A DNA stretch of 64,000 nucleotides from Nematostella vectensis (Eukaryota; Cnidaria; Anthozoa; Actiniaria; Edwardsiidae), in assembly GCF_932526225.1 (NCBI RefSeq), contig NC_064040.1:12686856-12750855 (forward strand), in the 5' to 3' direction. The first letter of the stretch is position 1. The number at the start of each line of letters is the position of its first letter. Positions 36,001 through 48,264 of this stretch are shown piece by piece. Below the pieces are notes generated by a model. It was not told where the DNA came from, did not search any database, and worked only from the letters and a program-made list of their open reading frames with translations. The position numbers and the translations under genes are program-made.

Positions 36001-39000
36001 AAAGCAATAGGACGATGTTGTTTGTTTGCCATTCAATCCGAAATTCAGGAATGGGATCCCGATTTTCCGGAATGCCATAATGGTAAAAAAAAAAAAGTTT
36101 CCTATATTCAAGAATTTCCGAGGTGACTTATGTACTATTTGCTTCTTTATCCAGAAAATTTTACTTTTGGAGTCCCGGGGAATACTTGCCGATGGGGGCC
36201 TCGGTCAAATATTCTATTGAAAACTGCAAATGGTACACGATCCGGAATTTCTGGTATCCCCGGTGAACGTGGACTACTTTTCAAACAATTCCACATATTC
36301 AGGAAATTGTGCAGTGGGAGGAATCTGTACAATTTACAAAATAACCAGAAGTACCGGAATTTCCAATTAAATGGTAAACAACCGTTGTCACTGTTTATAC
36401 GGGCTCTACAAGTGCTATAGGCGACTTGCTGAAAGAACCACGAGACTTTTTGTTTGGCAAACTCGCGCGCGCTCCGGCTTTTGACAGCAAAACAACTAAT
36501 TCAGCTCATAGGAATAAGCCAGACAGTTTCTTTGTCCGGAAAGGATTTATTTTTATTGAAATATTTTATTTTTCTAGTCGCTCTCAGGCGTAACGGACGC
36601 GGCCATTTTCTATTTATTTTGGTTTGAGTTTTTCACTAAAAAGTCACGTGAAGTGCAAGTCGCTAATTAAAAAGGACACAAGAATGAGGTATATAAAATC
36701 ATTATGTTTTCCAGGCTGCTAAGGAAAGCAACATTTCGTTACTGACACGAGAGTTGGCTTCTCTTCGAAAAGAACTGCACACCACTCGCCAGTTTATTAA
36801 TAGCACGAATTCCAAGACTCTGGAAGAACATCAGAAGACACGGGCAGACTTAGCGAGATTATGGGCTCATTCCCAGGAATTGTGGAATCAGGCAAATGAG
36901 ACAGTGTCTTCTATAAGTACAGTAAAGGAAAAAATAACACAATTAGACGAAAAGGTAAGTAGAAACATGTTAAAGTTAAAAACACGTCGACAACAAGCTG
37001 TGTTTTACAGGGGCAAAACAAAAAAGTGATTATATATAAGCACCAACAACGGTTTTTGTTATTTGTCAGTGCCAGATTAACGGTAACAAGAACGATCTAC
37101 CAAAAAACAACTACAAAAAACGACATAAGTGCAAGCAGACTTATGGTACAAGCAATCACAGTATAACAGCAACAGGAACAAGAAAAGAAAAAGGACAAAA
37201 AGGATTCTAGAAGACATGTACCTTAATGCGCTTACTTTTTTTATTTTAGTTATCTGAATATACAAACAGGACAATGGAAAGAATTGACCAGATAAAAGCA
37301 GATATGACAGCCGGTCACTCTCAGGTAATTACTGTTATTAGGTATAATGAAATATTTTCACAGGACCGACAAGTGTAGATGCGTCGACGATTATTTTCTT
37401 TTATTAGGGCTTTAAACAAAAGAATTAAGCCAAAGGGTTTTTTTTCGCAGATAGGGCAAGATTTGATTGATATCCGGTCTGAGTTAAACCAAACAATGGA
37501 ACACATTCACGTGGTCTCTGTTCAGGTGAGATATCTTAACTCCTTGGATATTACGGCCAAGGCAATACCGCACATGAACGAGGCGATACCGCACATATCC
37601 GAGGGAATACTGCACATGACCGGAGCAATACCGCACATGGCCCAGGCAATACCGTATATGGCCATGGCACTACCCCACATGAACGAGGAAATGCCGCACA
37701 AGACGGAGGCCATACCGCACATGACCGAAAAAATACCGCACATGACCGAGGCAATATCAGGCTCCGGCTCGTAAACGCCCCTAAACACACACAAAAAACA
37801 TTATTTTCTTTAAAATTGTCAAAGACTTGTCTGTGGTATCCCCCCACCTGAGCAAATCCTATCAAAATGCGTCAAAACCAAGTTTCACGGAATACCCATG
37901 TTTTTTTTTTCAGCTGAACAGAACAGCAAATATTCTGGAAACAGCTGATGAATCGTTGAGTAGTTTACTGCTAAAAGTAAATGCCTCACTTTCTCAAAAG
38001 GTAGGTAGGCTATGTCTTTACTGTGCCATCATGGTAAGGGGAAAGGAGGGGGGGGGGGGGGGGTTGCTGACCTGATATCGATGCACGATAAAGGAGGGAA
38101 GGGGTGAGTTATCTAATACCGGATGTATGGTAAGGGGAGGGGGGGAGGGGGGTGCGTGATCTAATACCGATGCAGGAGAAGGTGGTGCGGGAAGGTGTAT
38201 CCTGTGTGCAACTTGAAATCACTTAATACCATAAATAGTAGAAACATATATGCTTGTATGTTGAGCAAATCAAAGTAATTACTTGTTATTATTTTTTTTT
38301 TATGCTCTCAAAGCAACCATATTTTTTCTTTAGCTCGATTATGTTTCTAAAATGGAGGGCCCAATGGGGCCCCGAGGATACAATGGCTCAATAGGGCCAC
38401 AGGGGCTCGCAGGAGCCGAGGGACACAACGGCACCCAGGGTATTCAAGGCCCAATGGGCGTCAACGGGTCAGCCGGTGTCCCTGGCCCTCCCGGGGCGGG
38501 TAACCTGGCCCTCTGCCAGTACAGTATGGACGAAGGGACCAAGGTCACCTCGGGGGCGTCGGCACACGCTGTGGTGTCTAGAGTGGAGGGGTCGGTGAGT
38601 TCATTTTGCGTCATAGTATCACCGTTTCTGCGAAAACAACATCCTCATCATCACAGAGACTTAACACACGGAACATTTCCTATTTTACGGAGGTAGAGGC
38701 TAATCTCCCCCCCAAAAAAGTCGAGGAAGACTCAGGCCCTTAAAAAAATATCGAGCACGCAATAAATGGCAGAAAAAAAAAGCGAAATGACTGGCAGAAA
38801 AAAATGCCAAATCGAGCAGCAAAACTATCCGGGAAAAATATCGGGCAAAATCAATAGCCATCACTCCTCCCGTAAAATATCAAATGTTCCGTCTCTAAAT
38901 CACTAACATCATGCTGTAACAAGTAGTGTTATTGACAAATTTGCGGTCAGTGCCAACAGATGCAAACACACCCCAGGCGGTCCTTCACACCTGTATTTCC

Positions 39001-39444
39001 AGCACTGTGTGCCTCCATGCGGGCGAACTACACACAGACATGTGTTGTTTTTGTTTGGGCAGGGGTTTCAAATATGATTTAGGCATCAATACCAGCACGT
39101 CATCACCTGTATTTCCACTGTCCAACACGGAGAAACGTCCATCTATATCCTCGCTCAGACGCACAGACTAGACTTCATACTCGACTGCACTTCATTATCG
39201 AGCAATATAATGAAAAAGAAGTCATCTAGTCTAACAGATGACTGTCTGTCTGTTCTTTTAGAATGAAAGATTTATGGGCGTTTACTGCAGCACCGACCGA
39301 GCGGCCCTGGTTCGGCTCGAGACTACTTTAAACAATGGACTTCGGGTATTCGTGTGTCAGTGTTACGGGGACTCGACATACAGCTCACTCTCTAGTACTA
39401 CCAAGTGCTTTATACACTACTGGCACTGCCCGAGGACATCGTGA
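33100..39444 (+). CDS. Type II membrane coiled-coil/collagen protein (gene C)
   Basis: Eight exons are inferred: 33100-33610, 35114-35232, 36715-36954, 37250-37324, 37451-37525, 37914-38000, 38334-38594 and 39262-39444, giving 516 aa. All junctions are GT-AG and frames join. Exon 1 encodes a tail with NPAY (46-49) and many tyrosines, a membrane span (about 136-158) and CGSC. Exons 2-6 encode a long, N-glycosylation-rich coiled-coil stalk, most in phase-0 exons of 75-240 bases. Exon 7 has about 16 Gly-X-Y triplets, then [10 protein letters not shown]. Exon 8 carries the cysteine-rich end ([17 protein letters not shown]). It is probably an extracellular trimeric surface protein. The layout recalls scavenger-receptor or MACIT collagens, but the end domain differs. 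Confidence 0.88.
37552..37773 (+). repeat. 21-base repeat in intron 5 of gene C, in frame
   Basis: About ten copies of a 21-base unit near GCAATACCGCACATGACCGAG follow exon 5. If intron 5 were retained, the frame would stay open through the array, giving a seven-residue repeat like AIPHMTE before a stop at 37774. Confidence 0.8.
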
Positions 39445-39445
39445 C

Positions 39446-39970
39446 GTCACATCCTGTCATCATCATGGCGTCACATCCTGTCATCATCATCACGTGACCT
39501 CCTGTCATACTACTCACTACTATGTAATACTACCTGAGTGCTTCATACACCAATGGCCTAGAATGGCACTGTATCACATGCCGTCATGATGACGTCACAT
39601 CCTGTCATTATTATGACGTCGCATCCTGTCATTATTATGATGTCGCATCCTGTCATCATTATGACGTCGCATCCTGTCATCATTATGACGTCCATCCTGT
39701 CATCATTATGACGTCGCATCTTGTCATCATTTTGACGTCGCATCCTGTCATCATTATGACGTCGCATCCTGTCATCATTATGACGTCGCATCCTGTCATC
39801 ATTATGACGTCGCATCCTGTCATCATTATGATGTTAAATCATGTCATCATTATGACGTCGCATCCTTTTATCAATATGACGTCACATCCAGACATCATTA
39901 TGACGTCACATCCTTTCATCATTATGAAGTCGCATCCTGTCATCATTATGATGTTAAATCATGTCCTCCT
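39446..39970 (+). repeat. 24-base minisatellite of CRE-like sites after gene C
   Basis: About 20 units near ATGACGTCGCATCCTGTCAT plus CATT start within a few bases of the gene C stop codon. Several early units contain the full palindrome TGACGTCA, the consensus cAMP-response element. The array lies in the presumed 3' untranslated region. Confidence 0.9.
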
Positions 39971-40040
39971 CCTAGGTGGCGTCATATGTGCAATTTCTAC
40001 TCATTGCATCCTTGGATCTATAAGAGATGGAGATTTCTGC

Positions 40041-40046
40041 AATAAA
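40041..40046 (+). terminator. Poly(A) signal of gene C
   Basis: AATAAA lies about 600 bases after the stop codon, just past the minisatellite. It is the first canonical signal on this strand that I noticed. Confidence 0.5.
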
Positions 40047-40741
40047 GAGCCGGCCGTTTCTCGTTTATTTCTTTTCTCTCATAACTAAAATTTTTTTTAA
40101 TTTTTTAAACATATTAAATTGTTTTGTAACGAAACCGGAAAAAGGAGAAAGGCAAACGTTATGATAAGATTCCTAAGGGGACAGGAAAAAAAGCCAAGGA
40201 AAAGCAATATTTTTGTTCTTAATTCTCAGAAACGCTTCCAGTAAATTATCGAGAAATAGAACTGACATATACTATTTGTATAACAAATGAATGACGCATG
40301 TATAACTAGATGTATTTATTTTGTAAACCACTAAAATTCCGCATTAAGACCGGGAAGTTTTTAGATGACGCCGTTATGATACAAGGGTAATTTAAAGTTG
40401 AATTCCCAGAAATGTAAATCACTTTCATAATTAAAACGTTATGATTACGTTGCTGTTTATAGGGAAAGCTCTCAAGCAATTCCAATATCTAACATTTTAG
40501 TTCACAGACGTCGCCTGGAAAGTGGAAATCGGAAGGCTCTCTTATCTGGCACCATCAAGTCAGAAATAACCTCCACCACAACTCCTCGGGCAGTATCAAC
40601 ATTCTCAGAGGGGAGTCTCTCCAGGCTCAATAAATACAGCAGATTCATTCTCTACGAAAACCTGCGTTTTTATTAGAAAAACGATATAAAATAATAAGCG
40701 AAACAAATGAAAATGATATATAACACCATACATTTTCAGTG

Positions 40742-40996
40742 ATGCCTGGTGCACAATAGTAAAATAAAGACATAAAGATATAGGCGCGCTCACTGTTATG
40801 TTCGTATGCTCAAGTGTGGATGCCTCGACATAAAGACATGAGCCCGACATAACGATATGGACATAACGAAACAAGAGAAAAACATGTTTTTTTTAGTTTA
40901 TGTCATTATATCCATGTCGTTATGTCGGGCTTACCAACATAACAGTGCGCGCGCCTATGTCATTATGTCGTTATGTCACTAGTGTGCACCAGGCAT
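40742..40996. mobile_element. Foldback MITE upstream of exon D
   Basis: The arms begin ATGCCTGGTGCAC and end GTGCACCAGGCAT. Inner paired segments include CCCGACATAACGATATGGAC against its inverse. It is 255 bases long with no coding capacity. Confidence 0.82.
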
Positions 40997-41246
40997 AAAC
41001 TAAAAACAATCCCGCAAGCCATCGAATGGTTGTTATACATAGTTTTCAACAGACTTGTCATAAACTCTAGCACCCCCGTGCGCTATCGTGTACGGGCAGA
41101 ACCTCTTATGCTAGCTATGCTTACAGAAATAACAGAAAAACGAGCCTTATGCGTCTCTGGTAACAAGTGCGTCACATTACCTGAGTGCCGTACGTGTAAA
41201 GATGGAAAACACCTCTTCAAATGCTCACACTCGTTAGTCTCTTAAC

Positions 41247-41487
41247 ATGGAGAATATTTGCCTGGATGAGAAGCACACGCCGCCCAGACTTAATTATTTA
41301 GCGCCTTCCGAATTTGCAAAGGTGACAAGAGAAGTGAAGTCGTTACGCAAGCGCTCGTCGTTCCTTGTGGCAGTGCTATGGGTTATGCTGTTGTTGATTG
41401 CTGTGACGTTGGTTTTAGCTGTTATGAATGCGCATTACTTTAGAGAACCCTGCGCTTGTGATGGCTCGTTGAGAACGGATGGCCCGG
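41247..41487 (+). CDS. Solitary first exon D of the membrane collagen family
   Basis: An open stretch of 80 codons encodes a short basic tail (KSLRKRSS), a membrane span (about 38-61) and CAC at residues 69-71. It ends at a strong donor (GG|GTAAGT) in phase 1, as in copies 1 and 2, gene C and gene E. No partner exons follow before the 6.9 kb transposon. Joined to gene E exon 2 (51713) it would stay in frame. Joined to the acceptor before the gene E start codon (about 49236) it would hit TAG. It is therefore either an alternative first exon of gene E or the remains of a separate gene. Confidence 0.6.
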
Positions 41488-41796
41488 GTAAGTGCGAAAG
41501 TGCTTCCTCGTTCGTAGTTAGTTGTTCTTTGTGAGCCGTGTCATACACTTTGCGTTTATTCGACTGTTTGATGAGCTCTAATGCCAAGAGGGAATTTTCC
41601 CCCGGGAAGGAAGGGGGGGGGGGGGGGGTGTCGTCGATGTCGACCTGGGATAGGGATTCTGCGTCGTATATTTTAGGCGTCAAAAGGGCCTCAGGTATTC
41701 TTTAGGGGGTAACAGAGAAAAATAGGCTTTTATCTTAGAATTGGTATTTTTAAGGGCTTATGGGGTATTTTTTAGGGGTAATTTTCGGGGTTTTTT

Positions 41797-41940
41797 TATC
41801 ATCATCATCGTCATTATCACCACCATCATTATTATATTTTTCATCATCATCATCGTCATTATCACCACCACCATCATTATCATCATCTTTTTCATCATCA
41901 TCGCCGCCGTCGTCATCATCATCATCAACAACATCAGCCA
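41797..41940 (+). repeat. TCA-rich microsatellite
   Basis: Interrupted runs of ATC/TCA triplets. The long ORFs on both strands here reflect the triplet composition. Confidence 0.9.
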
Positions 41941-43143
41941 GCAGCAGCATCATCCCGCTACAAACATATTATCTCCACCAAAGGTTATATATTATACAAT
42001 AGATCATGATCATCTGTATCATAATCATCACTTATATAGTCACTGTTTATCATATAATGATTCAGTTGCTCGCAGTCGCTTTTTTTTTCTCTCTCCGTCT
42101 AACCCCGTCCCTCTCCCTTGAGCCGCTACGCACGCTACTTGGAGGTTGCATGTAAAAACGCATCCAGGGCCTCCACTGATTTGAGCTAATGACAGTCGTT
42201 TTGTATGGCGTCAGAAACCGTTCAAAATTCCCTGGGGTAAAAGCGTCGCCGGTAATTGGTTTTCACGGCACCGGGTTTTATTTGACGGTGCCGGGTTTTC
42301 TAAAAGCCCTGATATGGTAAAAGCGTCGCCGGTAATTGGTTTTCACGGCACCGGGTTTTATTTTGACGGTGCCGGGTTTTCTAAAAGCCCTGACAAAATT
42401 ACCCGGGGAAAAAGCGTCGCCGGCAATTGGTTATCACGGCAACGGGTTTTATATGACGGTGGCGGAAATTTGCCGAGGTAAAAGCGTCGCCTGTACCTTT
42501 TTCTATGGCACCGGGTTTTATTTGACGGTGCCGGTTTTTCCGAAAGTTTCTTTGATTTGCGGGGGTCTGATTTTAAGTTCCGTATGCGTGGTCTGAAATT
42601 ACATCCGAGGCCTGGTTTATTTCCGTGGCCAGGATTTATTTTCGCAATAACGATTATTCGATAGACTATTTTTAATAATAAATTCATTTATCATTATTTC
42701 TTTATAAATCCAAAGAAATGTTGTTTAATATTAGTTGCTGCGCGCAAAAAGATTAGGGGAACGATGCAGAAAATAACAAATCATAGACGGTAAGCAGGGG
42801 TTACCGGTTTTTATTCCCACATTTGTGAATTTTTTTTTTTACAATTGATACTGATGTATATGTACGCAAGAATGGCCCGTCACTTTTTCCAGAGAATGTC
42901 TATTCTGTAATGTCGGACTAAGCTCAAAGCGTAAGGTGGCGAGAAACAAGAATTTGCCAGCTGATGCTAGACAGGAGGGGAGAAGAGGGACTGTAGATCA
43001 CGTGATCAACTCAACCAATCAGGGTAAACCAAAAAAGGTAATAAAATTATTCCGTTATATCAGTTAGAATGCGACAAAAATAATTATACAAACAAATGGA
43101 GATCAACACAATAATCAGAAGATCACGTACGCTGAACATCTGC

Positions 43144-45861
43144 TCAGCGTACGTGCCTCGCGATGATCGCCTTAGCCTGGATGAAGGATGGAATGCCATG
43201 ATTATGGTCTTGCTGAAGAGGGTCAACAGACTGGAGCTCATTCCAACAAGCCTCCCCAACCTGTAGACTCACGGCTGGTACAACCACCCTTTCGATCTCG
43301 TCATCCTGCATCTCCTCCGCCACCCCCGGGTCCGGTTCGTATATTCCATAAGTGTCTTCATCTATTGTGTTGTCTTCGAAAAAATCTTTAACAGCAGTAT
43401 AGTCTGAGCCAAATAATCTAAGCATACCTAATAAATATAATTGGTTTGGAGTCTTCTGATTTTCTGTAGATAATTTATGGTTGTTCCATGAATTCTTAAA
43501 TTTTTCGAGATTAAAGTTGATTCTTGGTAAAAAAATGTAATGTAGGGCAAATAGATCAATATCATTGTCAGGACATAAAATATCTTCGTCCTCTAAGAAA
43601 AAGAATAATTTTCTGAAATACTCGGTCACCATGTCCCTCATATCCCTCCAAAGTCTTTCAATCCTCTGGTTATGGACTGAACTACCCTGGATGATGCTTC
43701 CTCTCCCTTCTCCCCTCCTGTCTAGCATCAGTCTGGCAACTTCCTGGTTCTCGCCACCTTTATCTGTCCTCACTCTCGATGGCCAGCAAAATTCCTCAGT
43801 TGCTCCCAGAAAAAGGTGTGCTACCGTCTTCGCCCTGTTATTTATAGAGCATTTTAGAAAAACCACCAACCTCGAAAACCCATCTATACCTCCATGAATC
43901 ACAAGTCTCCACCTGTAAAGAAAAAAACACGTACAGATCAGCAGATTATTCATAGAACGAGCGGAGCGAGCTCACATAAAATGTATTTTGTCTCGTCGTA
44001 TAGTATCTTAGGAGGGGTTTCACACCCTGTCCATGAGCACTCGGCGCAATTTTCGAAATACGCTGAAAAAAACGCACGGAATTTGCGGGGGAAATGTGTC
44101 AAAATGCATGGGGGAAAATGCCTAATTATCATTATTTAATGTGTAAAACAAGTAAAATGGATCCTTAGGAATTAAAGCTGGGATCACAAGGTAGCTAGTT
44201 TGTGTCTTTTTATGTAAATACATTGTCGCTGTGGAATTTAGCGATGCAAACACTGCGATGCAAACATTGCAAGAACATTGCCTTCTCGTCTTGTTTGTTT
44301 ACATTTTTTAGCCAAATATTTCATATCTAAAAGCAGGGGCGATGGAAGAGGAAGGGCAGTAATCCAAGCAATCATTTCCAAACGTTAGTAAAGCTGTAAG
44401 CCTTGTAAGCCTAATAAAAAAAACGACTAAAAAGGGCACGTACGCCCTCCCCTGACATTGCTTTTTGTCGGTATGACTAGAAGTACAACTGTAACTATAG
44501 AGATTTAAAGACGAGTAGGCCATAGTTTACCGTATAAGCTTGTGATTGCCATCAAGATGCCACAAACTATTAGGCCCTGTGAAAAAGAGCATCCGTTAAA
44601 CACGAACGCGCGAACTATAAAAGGGATAGCTCCGCTCCCGTTTTCGCAAGCTCTCGCGCAAGTCGTCGTCATTTATAACTTGACTTCGTTGAGTCACAGG
44701 TAGCCCAAGCTCTTTATTTGTTCCTATTGATATTTAAATCCATATATCCATAACTGTCATAACAAATGAAGTCCACGAAAAAAAAGAGGTTTACAAATTA
44801 TCAAGGTAAACTGATTTTACCTTATCAGGTAGAACAGTGTATGCTTACAGTAAAACCACGTAGTATTTGAGGGGGCGATGAATCTACAAAATATTGACTA
44901 CTGCAGGCCCAATGCATTCATCGGGTAAATCAAAGGTCTAATACTAGAAGTTTCTAATAGAAAGTCAATGCTCGGAGGACGGGACGAACATGTTTCAGTA
45001 GAGGGGTTCTCGAAAAAGATTGCGCTCCCTCCGAGCAAATATTTGAAAATAAACTTGATAATTGACAATAGTATAAGAGCCTGCAAGCCAGCCTGTATGA
45101 TTTGTTAAAACAAGCGTGTACCTGGTACGTGGTATTTCGTTCTGGGATTCTGTCTGCTCCATTGCAGCACCCGTCCTACGGGGTCCATCTCCACCAGCTT
45201 GTTAGCTATGTTAGATCTAGCAGCGTAGAGTCCTCGTGATATGATTTCCCCCTCTATCATCCTTATTCCAATGTTTGGAGAAGTTTGTTGCAATTCAAGG
45301 ATAATCCCCTCCAGCTCCTGCTCGGACACTGTTCTAGCTTTCCTTTTCTTGCCAATGTCAATGTCGTATTTTTTACGAAGCCTCCAAAGAGTTGATATCG
45401 AAACACCTTTTGCATTAAAATATAGAGATTAAAATGTATGATGTATTGATTAGGAATCAGGGCTGTAGCACGGGGTGGGACATGGGGCAAGTGCTCCCCA
45501 CTCCCTCCCCCCCCCCCCCAATATTAGAAACAATTGAAATTATAAAGAGACTGCATCGTGACCCTTTCCTCAGTATTAGTTTAAAATATCTTCCTTTCTC
45601 TTATATGTACTCACCTAGAGCTCTAGCAATGTCCATCCATGACAGCCTGTATCCTCTCATCACCTCCAGCTGCTCTTTTGGTATGATGAACTGCGGTCGT
45701 CCCACCTGTCCAGTCCTGGACATTGGCGCACGATACATCACTTCCTCCGTTATCAGAGGGATAATAGCACTCAAACGAGCAGCCGCTTCGCTCACCTTTG
45801 CCTCCAATGCTGATAAGTTTTTGATGATTGACAGTAGCAGACTGTCTTGCAATGGACACAC
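43144..45861 (-). CDS. Spliced DDE (rve-type) transposase
   Basis: Four minus-strand exons join in frame: 45861-45615, 45406-45122, 44576-44531 and 43912-43144, about 448 codons. A helix-turn-helix region (GRPQFIIP, then WMDIARALG and GVSISTLWRL) precedes the catalytic core. The three acidic residues lie in LWHLDGNHK, RTDKGGEN and NQRIERLW. A conserved C-terminal region (HYIFLPRIN, NSWNNHKLSTEN, PNQLYLLG) follows. Proteins of this type are common in fish and cnidarian genomes. Splice phases and frames are consistent throughout, so it may be active. The true first exon is uncertain: the frame runs back into the 60/64-base minisatellite without an ATG. Confidence 0.85.
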
Positions 45862-47225
45862 AGACTTACATCATTGCTCTATCGGCTGGTGTATACTGGC
45901 GAGGTCTTGCAATGGACACACAGACATACATACATCATTGCTCTATCGGCTGGTGTATACTGGCGAGGTCTTGCAATGGACACACAGACATACATACATC
46001 ATTGCTCTATCGGCTGGTGTATACTGGCGAGGTCTTGCAATGGACACACAGACTTACATCATTGCTCTATCGGCTGGTGTATACTGGCGAGGTCTTGCAA
46101 TGGACACACAGACATACATACATCATTGCTCTATCGGCTGGTGTATACTGGCGAGGTCTTGCAATGGACACACAGACTTACATCATTGCTCTATCGGCTG
46201 GTGTATACTGGCGAGGTCTTGCAATGGACACACAGACATACATACATCATTGCTCTATCGGCTGGTGTATACTGGCGAGGTCTTGCAATGGACACACAGA
46301 CATACATACATCATTGCTCTATCGGCTGGTGTATACTGGCGAGGTCTTGCAATGGACACACAGACATACATACATCATTGCTCTATCGGCTGGTGTATAC
46401 TGGCGAGGTCTTGCAATGGACACACAGACATACATACATCATTGCTCTATCGGCTGGTGTATACTGGCGAGGTCTTGCAATGGACACACAGACATACATA
46501 CATCATTGCTCTATCGGCTGGTGTATACTGGCGAGGTCTTGCAATGGACACACAGACATACATACATCATTGCTCTATCGGCTGGTGTATACTGGCGAGG
46601 TCTTGCAATGGACACACAGACATACATCATTGCTCTATCGGCTGGTGTATACTGGCGAGGTCTTGCAATGGACACACAGACATACATACATCATTGCTCT
46701 ATCGGCTGGTGTATACTGGCGAGGTCTTGCAATGGACACACAGACTTACATCATTGCTCTATCGGCTGGTGTATACTGGCGAGGTCTTGCAATGGACACA
46801 CAGACATACATACATCATTGCTCTATCGGCTGGTGTATACTGGCGAGGTCTTGCAATGGACACACAGACTTACATCATTGCTCTATCGGCTGGTGTATAC
46901 TGGCGAGGTCTTGCAATGGACACACAGACATACATACATCATTGCTCTATCGGCTGGTGTATACTGGCGAGGTATTGCAATGGACACACAGACTTACATC
47001 ATTGCTCTATCGGCTGGTGTATACTGGCGAGGTATTGCAATGGACACACAGACATACATACATCATTGCTCTATCGGCTGGTGTATACTGGCGAGGTCTT
47101 GCAATGGACACACAGACTTACATCATTGCTCTATCGGCTGGTGTATACTGGCGAGGTCTTGCAATGGACACACAGACACACATACATCATTGCTCTATCG
47201 GCTGGTGCTATTAGTTTGATCTTGC
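45846..47225 (+). repeat. 60/64-base minisatellite
   Basis: About 22 nearly identical units (CTTGCAATGGACACACAGAC ... TATACTGGCGAGGT) occur in a 64-base form and a 60-base form, which has CTTACAT in place of CATACATACAT. Because 64 is not a multiple of three, the frame rotates. All three forward frames are open, giving ORFs of 455-687 codons that are not genes. The array lies at the 5' side of the transposase gene. Confidence 0.96.
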
Positions 47226-48264
47226 AATGGACCCGAATTTCAAAGTCTCTGGCTGAGAAGATGGGACATGATGCAATTGAAACAACATATACCTTATATA
47301 ACTCTATCTCTTTGTGCTTATTCTATAATATTGCTGTAGTTCTGACATCGGCTCCTTACAAGAGATGTCTTATGATGATAACAATGTCTTGTAGCCCTAA
47401 GTACTTTTATGGATGTAATGGCTGGCAGATTCTGACAAAGTCATGGAAAGGGAGATCTGTCACCCTTAATGTAGCAGTATTGTTCTGTCTCACCTAATTA
47501 CAGCCCACAGTGCTGGTCACCCTTGTACCCAATGTTGTTGGGTATAATGGTGACCAGTCCTTCCTGTTTTATCTTTCAGCAAAAACAAGGCGAGCAAGCA
47601 AAGAGAAAGAGAAAGAGGGGCAAGGAGAGCAAAAAAAGGAAGAACCACACAAAAAAATGTTTAGAAAAGAATAGTACTTGTAATAAAAGCATTATTAAAA
47701 GCATTAAGCTTAATTCTGTTCCTCATTAAGTAAGTGTGTGGGGTGTTTCAGTTTTACTCCAATTTTAATCTAGTAAATAATATTTAAGTTACCTCTTATA
47801 TCAGTCAACTCCTTCCCTGTTTAGTCGCACGTGCTCTCACTTGGTAAACTAATCTCAGAGAAGGACCCACAAATTTCCTTAAAGTCCCAAAAACCACACA
47901 CGTTCTTGCAAGCTTACCACCATTTTAGAGACTGGGAACGATCTCTTTTTCACACGGGTAACCCGGATGAAAAAATGCTGCATCGTGAGCAGTTCGTAGT
48001 TCATGTTCATCGCAAAAATTGTCATTTTTGACAAAATTGGTAACTTCCATATAAGGAAATTAACAAATTCCTTATTTGGAAAAACTGCATGATTCTTGTC
48101 ATTTTTTAGGCTGCCGTACCGCAGGTGCTTCGTAAACTTTATGAATTGTAATCAGAAGAGAAAAACAGTGCCTGTCACCATCTTTGGTAAATGGAGAAAG
48201 TATCTGAAAAAAAAACTAAGATTCCTCGGTACCAGTTCCTCAAAACGAAAACGTTTTCTTCATA
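47226..48264. other. Internal transposon DNA between minisatellite and right arm
   Basis: I see no clear gene. A small hairpin (GGTCACC ... GGTGACC) lies near 47515-47556. A short lysine/arginine-rich stretch (KRKRKRGKES) follows it on the plus strand. The missing first transposase exon, if any, should lie here. Confidence 0.4.

Noticed and set aside
39558-40088. ORFs on both strands after gene C
   Set aside because: They are the 24-base minisatellite; the unit length is divisible by three and lacks stops.
41741-42121. Isoleucine- and serine-rich ORFs
   Set aside because: They arise from the ATC/TCA triplet microsatellite.
42336-42687. ORFs shared by 42336-42687 and 48492-48843
   Set aside because: They lie in the inverted arms of the 6.9 kb transposon and occur symmetrically on both strands. 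They are repeat sequence, not genes.
45434-47497. Plus-strand ORFs of 455-687 codons
   Set aside because: They are the 60/64-base minisatellite read in three frames; no non-repetitive coding sequence supports them.
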